Shown: positions 38,100-49,631 of the stretch, piece by piece
Layout: every line of letters starts with the position of its first letter
Position numbering within the stretch: position 1 is the stretch's first letter
Assembly: GCF_000226095.1 (NCBI RefSeq)
Contig: NC_016475.1
Span: forward strand, 4,154,001 to 4,218,000
Source of the DNA: Thermothelomyces thermophilus ATCC 42464
Lineage: Eukaryota; Ascomycota; Sordariomycetes; Sordariales; Chaetomiaceae
DNA: 64,000 bases
Direction: 5' to 3'
The notes under the pieces: generated by a model
What the model was told of the DNA's origin: nothing
Databases searched by the model: none
The model's input: the letters and a program-made list of their open reading frames with translations, nothing else
Program-made: the position numbers and the translations under genes

Positions 38100-38527
38100 T
38101 ATAACAAACCTAACTTAGACTTCTTCTAAAAGGGTTCAGACAAAGGTAAATTAAGCGGGACAAGTATATAGGTCGTCTAAGGGATTTGGTAAAGCTAAAG
38201 AGTTTATAATAACACTAGAGTTATCTCTTATAGTAGTTAGCGGTGCTTAGTATAAGTACTATAATTGTAGGTTACTATTACTAGTAAACTCCTAGAGTCT
38301 ACTATAACGAGTGACTATCTATATATATATATAATCCTAGGATCACTAATAGTCGTAGTGATCCTCTGTACTAGCTTACCTAGCTTACATCGTGAGCTAG
38401 TGATTCTCTGCTGGGATCATTTCTTGCCAAGTGTGATCCTGTCCTGATTGGCCTATCATTCCTACTGTCCTATTGGCCTGTTAGGGAGGCGGCTTAGGCG
38501 GCGTCCTACATGTATATTTTCGTGATA
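38100..38527 (-). repeat. Right (5') LTR of element D
   Basis: A 428-bp partner of the LTR at 30972, TATAACAAACC to TTTTCGTGATA, with the same mosaic structure and followed by the duplicated GGTAC. Confidence 0.85.
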
Positions 38528-38532
38528 GGTAC

Positions 38533-41395
38533 TCTATAGCTAGTTTAAATGGTATTTTTACTAGTACGAACCTAGCTTAATAATTACATTAATTAGTAAC
38601 TTATACCTAGATTAGAGTAGTATCTTTATATATAGATACTAGATATATATCCTCTATAAGGATAGGAAAGCTAAATAGTATATAAAGGACTTTAAGGTAC
38701 TACTATATAGGCTAATAAGGTATCTTATAAGATATTATATATCTAATATCTATTATATTTAAATACCTAAACTCGACAAGGTTATTATAACTTATAACGT
38801 TCGCTTTAATAAAAAGACTTTCTACTATCTAGGTAAAGAGTAGCCGATGGAGTTATTACTAGTAATAGCAAGCTAGGAAGTTAATTAGTTCGATCTTAGC
38901 AAAGATTCCTAGGATAGCGATTTTCTCTAAGAAGCATTATAATAGATCTAATAACTAGTAAAAGACTCTATTATAGTAGCTTAGCTACCTCTATTATAAG
39001 AGAGTCTAGTGGTAGACTAACCTCTCTAATAGGGTTAAGACTCGGGGGTAAGGGAGCTCTCCGACACGTAGCCTATAAGCAAGTAATCAGTTCTAGAGAC
39101 TCTTATAATAGAGATATAAGTAATAGACAAACTTACTAAATGGATAAAGAGCTTTAGAGGACTCTTAACCCCTAAATATACGCCTAAGCCCTTGGTAACT
39201 TGCCCTACGCTAGCTAGTAAAGGGGATATCTATTAGGAAGTAGGAGGGTTTAAATTAAGGCCTTCCTAGTCACTAGCTAGCTAACTAGACGCTAGTGAGA
39301 ATAGGAGAGCCGTCAAATCTAATAGAGGAATACCTTCTATGGAAAAATCTAACGTATATAACGAGTAGACGGAAGAGCTAGAAGCTAGGGATAGTACTAC
39401 CGATATATCGTACCTAGCTAGGCTAGAAGGGTAAAGCGTTAAGCGAAGTCTAGATTAGCTAATATATTCTCTAGAATATAAGAGTAAAGAAGAAGCTATT
39501 TAATAACCTCCTATAAGGAGAGGTAGAGGTAGGAAGAGAGCTTATAAGCCTAAGGACCCTATCTAGTTAAGTAAAAGGCTATAAAATAAAGAGAAGATTA
39601 ATTACTATTACTCCTTTATCTATATAACTAAGGAACTCTAGCGATAGTTCTATAAGACTTACCTACCTAATTAATGGGAAGCTTACCTAGAGGATTAGAG
39701 TATAAGAACGATATATATAGTATTTGCTACCGCTATATAATAGAAGGATACTATATGCCTTAGAGTAGCCCTAAATAAGCTATATTAATATATCGACGAT
39801 CTTACTTACGTTCCTACTAACTAGCAAGACCTATATAACTACCTATTAGGACAATAGTTTAAAGATACGGCTTATAAGGAGATATATAACTTGGAGAGTA
39901 GGGGAATATAGAAGATCGTATTACACGAGTAGGCGAAAGCACGACCTATTCTATTAAAATAGGTCTTTATATATAAGTTTAATAAGGACAGTTTCTTAGA
40001 GAAGTATAAGGTAAGGATTCATATATAAGGAGATCTATAAGATATTAGCTTAGTAAAAAGTACATACGTAGCTACTCTAGTGGCGTAGTCGTTCTATATA
40101 ATAATGGTAATCGCTATATACTTCGACTTAGAAGTCAAGTAGTTTAATGTAGCGTAAGCATTCCTTAACACTAAACGACCGGAAGACGATCCTGTCATCT
40201 ACGAATTACTAGAAGGATTCAAGTAGCTAGGGAAATATATAGAGTTATAAAGAGCTCTATACGGCTTAAGAGACTTACTACTCTTATAGTATAAGGAGTT
40301 CTATAAGATGTTATTAGATCTAGGTATAGAACTATTGGGTAAAGAGAAGTACCTCTTCCTAAGCTATAACAAACGTATTATCCTAATCTTCTATATTAAT
40401 GACTTCTTAGTCTTCTTCTATAAAAGTAATGCTATAGTAGCCAAGTAGGTAATAGAAGGAATTATAGCTTAATATAACGTTTATAAGTAGGGTAATATTG
40501 GTTAGTTCTTTGGTATTAGGGTAATTCGAGATCGACCTATATATAAGATATAGTTAATCTATAACTAATATATTAGAAAGGTAGTAAGAAGATATAGGCT
40601 AGATATACCTAGTATATATAAGCTAACTTCTTTAAGCTCTAAAGAACTTAAGAAGTTCGAAGGGAGTGCTACTAGTATATAGATTAAAAAGTATTAGGAG
40701 CTTATTAGATTAATCTTATATTATATAGTTATACTATATCTAGATATCATATATACCTATTTAATACTTTCTTAATATCTAACTAACTTAGGACTAGACT
40801 ACTTATTAGAGGTATAATAAGTAGTAAGATATCTATTTAAGAGCTCTTACCTATTAATTTAGTATAGAGGTAAGTAAGCAATAGAAAGTCTAACATTTAT
40901 AATTACTAGGGACACTTCGTATATAGATAATCTAGATATATAGTATTTATTATAGGGATATATCTTCTTCTTATTTAAAGGTCCTATTATATAGAAGGTA
41001 TTATACTAGGATACTATTATAATATTAAGTACTAAAGTAGAACTTCTAACGCTCTCCCTTATAGTAAGAGAGGCTATAATACTTAAAAGGCTATTTATAG
41101 ATATCGATCTTAAGCTTAGGGAACCCTAGAATATCTACTATAATAATTAGCAAACTATTCGACTAGTAATAACTAAGAACGAACGTATTAACACTTGCCT
41201 ATAGTATATAGATATCTATAATATATAGTTATATTAGGAAGTAATAAAAGGAATATTTAAAGCTATATATTTACTAACTAGTTAGATACTAGTAGATAGG
41301 CTTACTAAATAACTTAGCTAATAAGCCTTTAAATGCTAGAAGGCTCTCCTTAATCTTTAAGATATTAATTATAGGCTTATATAACTAGGGGATAG
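38533..41395 (+). pseudogene. Copia element H: integrase end, reverse transcriptase and RNase H remnant
   Basis: Continuation of the Copia frame after element D. The RT region (about 39950-40500) shows FLNTKRPEDDPVIYELLEGF, ALYGLRD and the catalytic box as YINDFLVFF (family YVDD, one Asp lost). RNase H follows at about 41000-41330, with STKVELLTLS, REAIILKRL and the terminal DRLTKQLS block. The frame fades near 41395. The plus strand matches the piece at 29766. The interrupted reading frame plus the GGTAC duplication show D inserted into H. Confidence 0.7.
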
Positions 41396-42527
41396 AAAAT
41401 AAGTTAAATTCGCTAAACAAAATACCTAATACTCCCTATCTATTACTATTAGCTATCACTAGGATTAATAACCTTACCCTTACCTTTATCCCAGCTAGGT
41501 AATGATATAGCGCCTAATATATCATTAGACGCGCTAATATAAGTATTATAAGCCTCCTTAATCTTACCTAACTAGTAGAAGATATTATATATAGAGTAGG
41601 CAATCTTTATAAAACATGTAAGTTTAGCCTTATTAAGCTCATACTCCTCTATATTATTCACACTAATATGTTTTAGGTCACTCTAAAGAACTATATATAA
41701 CTTCTTAAGATCCTATATATATCTATTAGCAATTTACCTATATATTAGGGGTAGAGGTTTAAGATCTAGGGACTTATAAAAGCCTTAGCTCTATCTAGTA
41801 AAACTTTCATTAAATCCTTTACTAACCTAATATAAGAAGTAAAACTATTATTATAGTTAATATAAGTATTATAAGAGCTATTAGATATATAAGCAATTAG
41901 TATATATCTCCTTATACTTATAGGAACTATAGGTATAATAGTAATAGTAAGAGCTAACGCTAGAATAATTACGATATTCGCTAAAAGAACGTCCTACTAG
42001 AGCTAACTATATATATATTCTATAAGGTACCTTATAAAGCTTGCTAGCTATAATATTACCATATTTAATTAGCTTAAACAATCTTAATATAACTAGTAAA
42101 GCGCTAGAAAACTATAAAACTAGTATAAAATCAATTAAATAGAGATAATAAGAATACTTATAGTTTAGAAGCTTTAATATACTTATACTTTTAAGGCATT
42201 ATAAGAATAAGAGTTAACCTATTAGCAGTTATAGTATTTATAGCAGGTACACCTAACAAGTTATCTATTAATTCAAGTATAAGAGGCATTATCCTATTAT
42301 TATTATAATTAAAACTAGTAATACTATTACTACTACGGTTATAATAGCTATATTTGATCTATAGCTTTAAAGGAATCGCTCTACTATACTCGACTCTTTC
42401 AGACTTCCAAATACAGAAGGCAGGCCCCTAAAGGAGCTATCGAGGTAAGAGTAACAAAGGATATAATACCAAGAACAGTATTACTACAAAACGTAGTTAA
42501 ACGACTACCGCGTTTAACTAGGGGGTA
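41396..42527. other. Unassigned AT-rich tail of the repeat island
   Basis: No coding frame recognised. The first part may be the 3' end or LTR of Copia H. From about 42380 the composition recovers toward that of the gene-rich side. The last 20 bases (AACTAGGGGGTA just before 42528) look like a polypurine tract leading into the LTR below. Confidence 0.5.
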
Positions 42528-42699
42528 TGTCGGAAGCTGTAGAGCTTCTAAACGTATTAGCTACGCGTTTGCTACAGCTGTATAAGGCTGTTTAACGTAT
42601 TGGCCAGTCCCTTTGTCTATAAATGCCACTCCTTTTGTCTCCTTTATAGATAGTTTCAACAAGGTACTCTTTCCTTCGTACAGCCACCTACTATAGACA
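42528..42699 (+). repeat. Probable Copia-type LTR at the repeat/gene border
   Basis: A 172-bp segment with inverted ends TGTC...GACA, directly preceded by the purine-rich AACTAGGGGGTA. It contains a TATA box (TATAAA at 42618-42623), as in the U3 of short Copia LTRs. There is no matching second copy in the window and no target duplication, so it could be the 3' LTR of an element whose body is the decayed sequence to the left (perhaps H). Confidence 0.4.
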
Positions 42700-42725
42700 C
42701 TGCTTTCAACGCTCCCGGAAGCTCA

Positions 42726-42980
42726 TCACTGCGTTTGGCAAAAGGCGTTGAACAGATCTTTATAGTTCTTCACCAGAGGCTTTAATGTATCATCGGCTCG
42801 AACTTTGCCATAAGCTTCTTCCCATATTTCTTGATGGGATGTGAGTCCAAGGAAGATGGCGGCGAGGGTGTTGCAGAAGGTGTGCGTGTTCGGCTAATGG
42901 ATTGTTTTCGATTCCGCGCCTCCCGAACCCTCTTCCGTCGACGTCGGCGAAAAGAGCAGCAAAGCCGTAGGGGCATCGTA
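42726..42980 (-). pseudogene. Broken gene fragment next to the LTR, function not recognised
   Basis: Read on the minus strand, the sequence ends in a convincing protein tail (FCNTLAAIFLGLTSHQEIWE, then AYGKVRADDTLKPLV and a TGA at 42726-42728). Upstream, in another frame, it reads AALFADVDGRGFGRRGIENN. The two parts would need a frameshift or a lost intron to join, and a TAG falls at the junction. Composition is normal, unlike the RIP island. I do not recognise the family. It lies only 27 bp from the LTR, so loss of function may be linked to that insertion; this is inference. Confidence 0.35.
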
Positions 42981-44548
42981 ACTATCTTCTCACAAAGACG
43001 CAGGCGTATTCTGCGTAATGTCTCTGGACCGATGACCAAACTTGAGCGTGATATATTAATTAACTACCGTACACGCATTGAATGATTCCGCTTCTTAGTT
43101 TCCTCAGATCACCTCAAGTTCCAAGCTAAAATGACATCGCTCACTAGCTGCCCATTGACTCACAGTAATCGCCTGCGTGTGCCAATTCCAAGTATGGAGC
43201 TGTTGGGAAGGAACAGATCCTAGCCAGGAGCTTGGTGTCTCCAACTCCTGCAATAGCCTCAGTAATTAGTCAGTAGTCAAAACATAGAAGCCGCGTTGCT
43301 GGCCTTTTCAGTTGCCTTAGTAGCTAAACCCGTCTATCGCATCACTAGCTTCCGTTCCCTTTACGGACCCCGATTCACTCGAAGTTGGAATAAAGCTGCG
43401 AAAATGCATTTGTGCGGAATAACTGGCAAACGATGGCGTTTTCTTCACCCAACGTGACTTCATCGCGTCCACGCCCGACCTCCTGCAACTGCTTTCCGCC
43501 AACTCCTGCTCGTACGTTTGAAGGCAATCGCGTGCATGCATCCAAGCTAAGCAGGGTCGATGATGTTCTGTAGCGGTTGTTGCCCTGTCCTAGGGTTCCA
43601 TTCTGTAGGCCATCGTTACCATGAAAACGGATCAATCATTGGTCTCTTGTATTAGTAGTTTCTTCTCTTGATGGAGCGAAATTTGCGAGAGAGAATCTAT
43701 TCCGGTTTCATTCTTGTTTGACTTGTTGATCCAAAAGACACTACTCCATGTATTCGGCTTATACGCTTTGTTTGTTGTTCACGGTTATAATTAGGACGGC
43801 GGCAGTGAAAGTCTTATTACGAGAGCTCCCGTCTGCGAGCGAATAAGCTAGAAGATGCTCCGAGGTTGGCGCACTGCTAGTGCCCCTCATTCAGCGGGAC
43901 CGATAGTGCCAATCAAGCGGTGGCCAGTGCTTTCCAGGTTTATCTTGGCACTTGGCGACACATAGCGGCCCGCAAGGTCACGGTCGCGGGCTGCACACTT
44001 CTGCTGTTGGGCAGCTCTTCCGGCCGCAGCACGTCACGGTTGCTCTGCCCCGGTGACATTGGCCAACCGTCTTGCTGGTAACCACTAACGGGGTGCGCCT
44101 CGCCATGTTTCGTGCTCCTTATCTTAGGCTTGGCACCGAGGTTTCAAACAGCCTAAGATCTGTTATTTTGCGAAACCCTGGCCAGTGGCTGTTTAGGCGG
44201 TGAACTCGACATCGAGCCCCACGCTGATCTATCGCTAACTAACTCTCCACCAGTCAAGCAGGTCCAGCAGCAGACTCCGCTTTACCTTGTTGTCTCATGC
44301 TCCGTCGCATGCGATTACCCGATCCTCGAGGACTCGCGGCCTCGTTCGAAGGCTGCGTTTCATGTTACTTAGCGATCCCCGAGTTTTTTTTATCGACTTT
44401 CACGCCATTTTCCCTCCGCAACCAAGAAGAGCGGATCGGTGACCTCATCGAACTGGCCAGCTGCCGCCCCCTCTCGAAGTGACATTGCGACTATGTGACG
44501 ACCCCAACTTGCACACCCCGTTGGAAATTGCCTTCCCCCGCGCTAGGA
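42981..44548. other. Gene-free stretch upstream of the coiled-coil gene
   Basis: Normal base composition. Several short open frames exist on both strands (for example 43317-43541 and 43375-43635, minus), but none shows a family motif. The last part presumably holds the promoter and 5' leader of the gene starting at 44549. A hairpin with a 10-bp perfect stem (ATCTTAGGCT and its complement) and 19-base loop is at 44121-44159. Confidence 0.5.
44121..44159. repeat. Hairpin, 10-bp stem
   Basis: ATCTTAGGCT at 44121-44130 pairs perfectly with AGCCTAAGAT at 44150-44159. It lies about 390 bp before the start codon of the coiled-coil gene. No regulatory role can be assigned. Confidence 0.6.
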
Positions 44549-47290
44549 ATGGCACAATCTCTTAGCACGAATGGGAGCTCACTGCGTGGCACGATGGGTC
44601 TCGCCAACGTCGCCGGAGACGAACCGGCGAAACTCCGATGTTGCTGTGGGAAGGATGACTGTGTCTATCTCTTACACAACTGCTCCGTTCTGGCGAGTGT
44701 AGAACGAGATGTCCATACTGCGGCGAGAATGGGGCAGGTCAGTTCATCCCGCCACATACCCTATCTACCGACAACCACACTCCTATGTTTTCCACCTGCG
44801 CCTTACTTTCTGCCGTTGCGATAACCCTCGATAGTTTGAGTTCAACCGCGGATATGATGGCCTGCCCTCATTCGCATTATCCGCAGGTTGGCTGAAACGG
44901 AGGTTATTTGGCGATTCCACCAAGCGAAGCTTGATGATGACTCTCCGTCGCTGACCACCACGCTGCAGACGCTCCTCACCCGCCATGAAGCTTACATGGC
45001 ATCTGCCGAACGCGACCGACTCGAGCTCACGGCTCGCATCGAGCAACTGGAGCGCGACAACGCCGAGCTGGAAGCCAAGAACAAATCAATCACCGAAGAG
45101 AACAAGTCTTTGCGGGAGGAGTTGGAACAGGTCAACGATACGGTGAAAGATGCCGAGACCAAGATTGGGCTGCTGGAAGCCACGCTCCTCGATTCGCAGC
45201 GGGAAGTGCGGCGGCTGGAAAATGCCACCGACAGAGCGGCTACTCTCGAAAGGCAGATAGCATTGCTGGAGGAGGAGCAGGTCGTGCTACGGACCACAAT
45301 CTCCCGCACCCAAGAGGAGGCCCGCACAGCCATGTATCGCTGGAGGCAGGCCGAAAAGGGTCTCAGCGACCTGCAGGAGCAACTGGAGCGTATGGAGAAG
45401 GAGGCTCGGGAGGAACGCGAACGCCATGTTCAAGTCATCAACCGCCTGGAGCGACAACGCGCCATGGAAAGAGAATTGAACACAGCGGCGGGGAGGCTCA
45501 AGGGCGCCGCAGCGGCTAAGTCGATGACGGATGGCAGGAACAGCGGCAAAGTGGTGTCGCATTTCGTTCGTGATCTCCTCCAGGACAACGCCAACCTGCA
45601 GCTGGGCATCGCTGAGCTTCGCGAGATGCTCATTAACGCCAACGACGAGATTCAGATGCTCCGGGAGCAGTTGATGTACCACCAACCAGCCGGCAGCGGG
45701 GAGCCTCGGTCGCCAAAGACACTGCAGGCCGAGCTGGCCATGAAGGAGCCACCACCAACGCCGCCACAACCCCAACGGGTGTCACAGGAGTTGCATGTTC
45801 ACCACCATTTCCATGTGACTCACAAGCCCGAGGCCCGGAAGTCGAGAAAGAGGAGGGCGGGACTCACACCGGGCGTTCTCACGCCGCCTCAGCTGTCTGC
45901 CCCAGGGTCGCCCATCGCCGCTCGCTTCCAACGTGGTTCACTTGCTGGTCCTTTGCTATCGTCTGGTCCAAATGATCCTCCTCCAACCTCTTCTACCGCC
46001 CGCTGGTCCCTCCAGTCGCAGAATCAACCCGAGTTCGCTCCGTCATCAGCACCTAGTTCCCCGCGGTCGACAAATAGGGACTCGGTGTTCGACGGGGTTG
46101 GAGACTTGCCGTCTCCGACATCTCCAACCACCAGCTTGGACCCGACATCTCCGAGTTGGAAGAACGCACATAGGAAGAAGATATCCGAGCTTTCGCTGAG
46201 GAGCATTTCCGAAACGGCCATGTTTCCCACAGACCCAGCACATGCACCACGCGGTCACGCCTCGAGGCCTCGAGCCTTGACCCGCTACTCCATAATGAGC
46301 AGTCACTCCAATGCAAGTACTAACTCCCCATACACCACCGACGATGTTCCGACCATCACCTCCCCGCCCTTGTCTGGCTACAAGGATTATGACGGCGTCA
46401 CGGACGCCGGAGTGCAAACGGCGTTCTCTTTCGCATCATTGCAGTTCGACTCAACCGTGAAACAACGCCCCCGTGGGCTCCGACATGTGGTATCGCACGA
46501 ATCAATCATGTCTCTGTCCAATGGCCTGGACATCCACACCCTCAAAGCGCGGCCCAGCCAACTCTCGCTAAAGCCTCTTGGCCTGACCGCAGCAGGTACC
46601 AACCTCAGCGACGTCACCGCGCAACCCACTTTGACAAGTGGGAATGCCGAGGGAAGGCGCGGCAGCGTCATTCTTAGGGACAGCATAGCTCAGTCCCTGC
46701 ATCTCGTTACCCCACGACGGACTGGTGAGAGGGTTGTGTCGAGCCCCGTCAGAGGTCGGGGCGACGACAGGGATAGCGGGCGGAGTGCGTCCCGCGCACC
46801 CTCGGCGCTTGGCAGACTGGTTTCGTGGAGGCCCTGGAAAGGGGGTAACTACAACACCGATGCCACTCACAGTGTCCTCTCGCCCGAAGCAAGCCCCTCT
46901 TCAACTCCTGTCCTGGCTGCATCCGCAGCCTCCACCTCTGCGGAGCCGATTTCGGCGCTTTCCCTGCCTGCCAACGCTGCTGTCGCGGCTTCGTCGACTG
47001 CAAGCACACAACTAAGCAAGTCGCCCCAGGGCAGCCTCTCATCAGCGATTACGACGACGACGACCAGCACCTCTAGCACCACTGCAAAAAAAACAACAGC
47101 CGCAAACGCAAACGCAAACGCAGCGATGGCAGCCATGTTTCGCGCGCCGGGGGTCAACCAGCCGGGACCGGTGCCGGGGTTTCAGGAGTTTTGGGCTGCG
47201 CAAAAGAGAAGAGCCCCGCCGAGTAAGGTCTCAGTCGATGACCAGGCTGGGGTGCAAGAGGCATTGAGAGAGGTTTTAGAAGAGAGCTGA
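44549..47290 (+). CDS. Large coiled-coil protein of filamentous ascomycetes
   Basis: Two exons, 44549-44737 and 44969-47290, joined by a 231-bp intron (GTCAGT to CTGCAG), give about 836 residues. The splice was chosen because it joins VHTAARMGQ to TLLTRHEAYM, one continuous helix; the exon 2 frame runs open further upstream but that part reads as non-protein. The first ATG of the exon 1 frame is 44549. The N-terminus has a cysteine cluster (CCCGKDDC). Residues of about 45-270 form a long Glu/Arg/Leu coiled coil. Then follow a His-rich HVHHHFHV patch, a basic KSRKRR run, and a long Ser/Pro/Thr-rich disordered tail with an Ala-rich segment. The pattern resembles proteins annotated as hypothetical or coiled-coil in Sordariomycetes; I cannot name a function. 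A cytoskeletal or scaffold role would fit the architecture but is a guess. Confidence 0.8.
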
Positions 47291-47817
47291 ACGGAAAGTT
47301 TGGTGTCTAAAATCCTCGTTATTTTGGATTGCTCCCCAGAGGGAGACTTGTGTCGATTGTTATGTATTTGGGGCCGAATCCTGGCTGATTCATCCCATCA
47401 AACATTTCTCGTTGGGTATTTCCGGAGTTTGATCTGGCATAAGCAATCTTGCTGCTAATTAATAGTATTAATAGGGAGAGGCGGAGGGTTCACAGGCAGG
47501 GCTCGGCTCTTCAAATACCCGCAGGGCGCGCGTCTCATTTGGACGGCATCTCCTTCGCACACTCGCTTTGGCTTTTGCATGTAACCGGACGGCGTTGGCA
47601 AGTGGGGGCTGCGGATGACTAACATTGCAAAAGAAACCGGAGGAGGTTGGGGGTTGGAACCTTGTTCAGGGCTCCAACGCCTGGATTTAATAGTACAGTA
47701 CATACCTTAGTCTGTCTTCGCCAGATTTTCAACCTCAAGCTGTTGTTGGCTGCAGCACAGATTATTGGACAATTCTTTGTCGGCCTATCACCATTTCGCT
47801 TCTCCTGAGCTTGAACC
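47291..47817. other. Intergenic region between the coiled-coil gene and the APH-fold kinase
   Basis: Nothing recognisable beyond the presumed terminator of the upstream gene and the promoter of the downstream gene. The two genes point the same way. Confidence 0.6.
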
Positions 47818-49443
47818 ATGGCAGAAACAAATAATAGGTTGTCCTGCGAGGGCGCTGCCACCCCGGCGCCTTCTCAGAAACGGGACAGAGAGTATGGGAT
47901 GTGTGTAGATCCACTCGTCGATGAACGGAGTGAAGATGGCAGGGAAGGATTTCAAAGGAAGCTCACAACCCTGAAAGAAGAAGGCCGGCTGCTTGAGATT
48001 TATGGATTCATTCTCAAATACCGCCCCGGAAGGCCGGTGCGGCTTCGCCAGCCCATTCGCGGGGGCTACAACGCCGCCTTCTGCCTCGAATACGCCGACG
48101 GAGCGGCCGTCTTGCGTGTGGCGCTTCCCGGGGTCAATGCCTTTGCGGAGGAGAAGGTTCGCGTCGAGGTTGCCACGCTGCGCTACATCGAGAGGATGAC
48201 CTCCATACCAGTGCCGCATGTCTATCACTGGGGCACCGCCGCCGAGAGCCCCCTGGGATTAGGTCCGTTTATCATCATGGACTACATCCCTCATAAGTGT
48301 TCTCTGGCCGATATCCTTCAGGATCCGTCAGTCAAGGAGGACCCGGGGCGACAGTACCTCGACCGCAACGTGCCCGGGGACAAGCTCGAGCGTCTCTACG
48401 GACAGGTCGCACGCATCATGCTGGAGCTGTCGAGGCTCGAGATGTCCCGGATCGGCTCTCTCGCGTACGACGAGGACCGCGACGCCTTCACCGTCGGCAG
48501 CCGCCCCCTGACGCAGGACATGAACGAGCTCGTCGTGCAGGGCGGCGTTCCGCCGTGCGTGCTCCCGCCCGAGCCGACCACCTACGCGTCCTCGCGGGAG
48601 TGGTACGAGGTGCTCGCCGACCTGCACGTCGCACACCTAACGTTCCAGCGCAACCAGGCGATCGAGTCGGCCGATGACTGCCGCGACAAGTTTGTCGCCC
48701 GGTTCCTGTTCCGCCAGCTGGTGCGCCAGGGAAAGCTGCTCCCCGATTGGGAGGGAGGGTCATGGGGAAGAAAGAAGAGAAGGGGGGAGGAGAAGTTCAA
48801 GCTCTGGATCGACGACTTCCGCCCGCACAACATCCTCGTCGACGCGGACCTCAACGTCGTCGGCGTCATCGACTGGGAGTGGGCCTACTTTGCGCCCGCC
48901 TCCTTTAGGGACGAACCGCCCTGGTGGTTGCTTCTCGGTCGGCCCGAGCTCTGGCGCGGCACCGTGCTGGACTGGCGGGATGAGTTCTCCGGCGTGCTGG
49001 ACGTGTTCTGCAGGGCTCTTGATCACGTCGAGGAGAAAGAAGAAGAACGAGAAGAGAAGGAGGATGACGGGAAATGGTCCATCGACCAGCGCATCGACGC
49101 TTTGGGTCTTGATGCGAAAGAAGGATTCCCAACGATGACATTGCGCTTATCGGAGCGGATGCGACAGAGCTGGGACTCGGGAACGTTCTGGGCCAACTAT
49201 GCGGCCCGTAGGTGCTACGGTTTCGACCCCGTCTTTTGGGACTTTCTCGACGAGCGCTTCTTTCGCGAGAATGCCGAAGGCGGGTTCGAGGGCAGGATGC
49301 ATCTACTGCCGGACAAAGTACGAAGACGCATGCAGTCGTTCGTCGACAAGAAGGTCGAGGACAGCAAGGAGGAGAAAATCGACGAGTGGGAGCCCCAACA
49401 GGCAAGGGAATATCTCGCTGAGATACTGGCCGATCTTGATTAA
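47818..49443 (+). CDS. APH-fold (aminoglycoside phosphotransferase family) kinase
   Basis: A single exon of 541 residues; the start ATG sits in a good context (ACCATGG). The fold is that of the APH/choline kinase family: a nucleotide-binding segment GGYNAAFCLEYADG with AVLRVALP (residues of about 82-105), a hinge IIMDYIPH, the catalytic loop DDFRPHNILVD (about 331-341, corresponding to the HGDLHxxN motif with His-Gly replaced by Asp-Asp), and the metal-binding IDWEWAY (about 350-356). An acidic, Lys/Glu-rich insert follows at about 403-420. Ascomycetes hold many such APH-domain proteins, mostly of unknown substrate; antibiotic resistance should not be assumed. No signal peptide is visible, so a cytosolic location is likely. 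Confidence 0.88.
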   Translation: MAETNNRLSCEGAATPAPSQKRDREYGMCVDPLVDERSEDGREGFQRKLTTLKEEGRLLEIYGFILKYRPGRPVRLRQPIRGGYNAAFCLEYADGAAVLRVALPGVNAFAEEKVRVEVATLRYIERMTSIPVPHVYHWGTAAESPLGLGPFIIMDYIPHKCSLADILQDPSVKEDPGRQYLDRNVPGDKLERLYGQVARIMLELSRLEMSRIGSLAYDEDRDAFTVGSRPLTQDMNELVVQGGVPPCVLPPEPTTYASSREWYEVLADLHVAHLTFQRNQAIESADDCRDKFVARFLFRQLVRQGKLLPDWEGGSWGRKKRRGEEKFKLWIDDFRPHNILVDADLNVVGVIDWEWAYFAPASFRDEPPWWLLLGRPELWRGTVLDWRDEFSGVLDVFCRALDHVEEKEEEREEKEDDGKWSIDQRIDALGLDAKEGFPTMTLRLSERMRQSWDSGTFWANYAARRCYGFDPVFWDFLDERFFRENAEGGFEGRMHLLPDKVRRRMQSFVDKKVEDSKEEKIDEWEPQQAREYLAEILADLD

Positions 49444-49631
49444 TTTTTCCACAACGAGCTATCCCCGCTGCATCCCGTCTCCTGCGAGAGAATAATTACA
49501 TTATTAATACGACAATAACTGACAAATCTTATATTAATTAATCAACCAATATTCCTCGTGGCCACTGAATGTCAACAATGTTCTCAGCAAGCTTGTCAGA
49601 AATACATCCAAGGACGGTTCAAAGCAGTGCC
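49444..49631. other. Short spacer after the APH-fold gene
   Basis: An AT-rich 3' flank with TTAATTAAT-type words, presumably the terminator region of the kinase gene. Nothing else seen. Confidence 0.5.

Larger units (their letters stand above)
30972..38527 (-). mobile_element. Gypsy element D, variant of the B/C family, inserted in Copia H
   Basis: A 7556-bp element in minus orientation with 428-bp LTRs (30972-31399 and 38100-38527) and a perfect target duplication GGTAC (30967-30971 and 38528-38532). Gag-pol is close to B and C. The LTR is a mosaic: about 230 bp at its U5/R side matches the B/C LTR, but the remaining U3 part is unrelated (see findings). The segment between the LTR and the chromodomain also differs in DNA sequence but keeps an antisense ORF of the same type. 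Confidence 0.88.
1..42400. other. AT-rich, RIP-like mutated retrotransposon island
   Basis: This stretch is rich in TA dinucleotides and in CTA/TAG/TAT words. It is packed with degenerate retrotransposon reading frames whose in-frame stops are nearly all TAG, TAA or TGA at places where family alignments expect CAG, CAA or TGG. Cysteine codons of zinc motifs have become TAT/TAC, and ATG starts have become ATA. These are the C-to-T changes, preferring CpA on either strand, expected of repeat-induced point mutation in filamentous ascomycetes. RIP is established knowledge; its action here is inferred from this pattern. The border to normal composition lies between about 42380 and 42530. No functional gene is visible inside. 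Confidence 0.85.

Noticed and set aside
44888-44968. Upstream in-frame extension of the large coiled-coil exon
   Set aside because: It starts at a TTG, not ATG, and reads unlike protein of this family; splicing exon 1 to 44969 gives a continuous helix instead.
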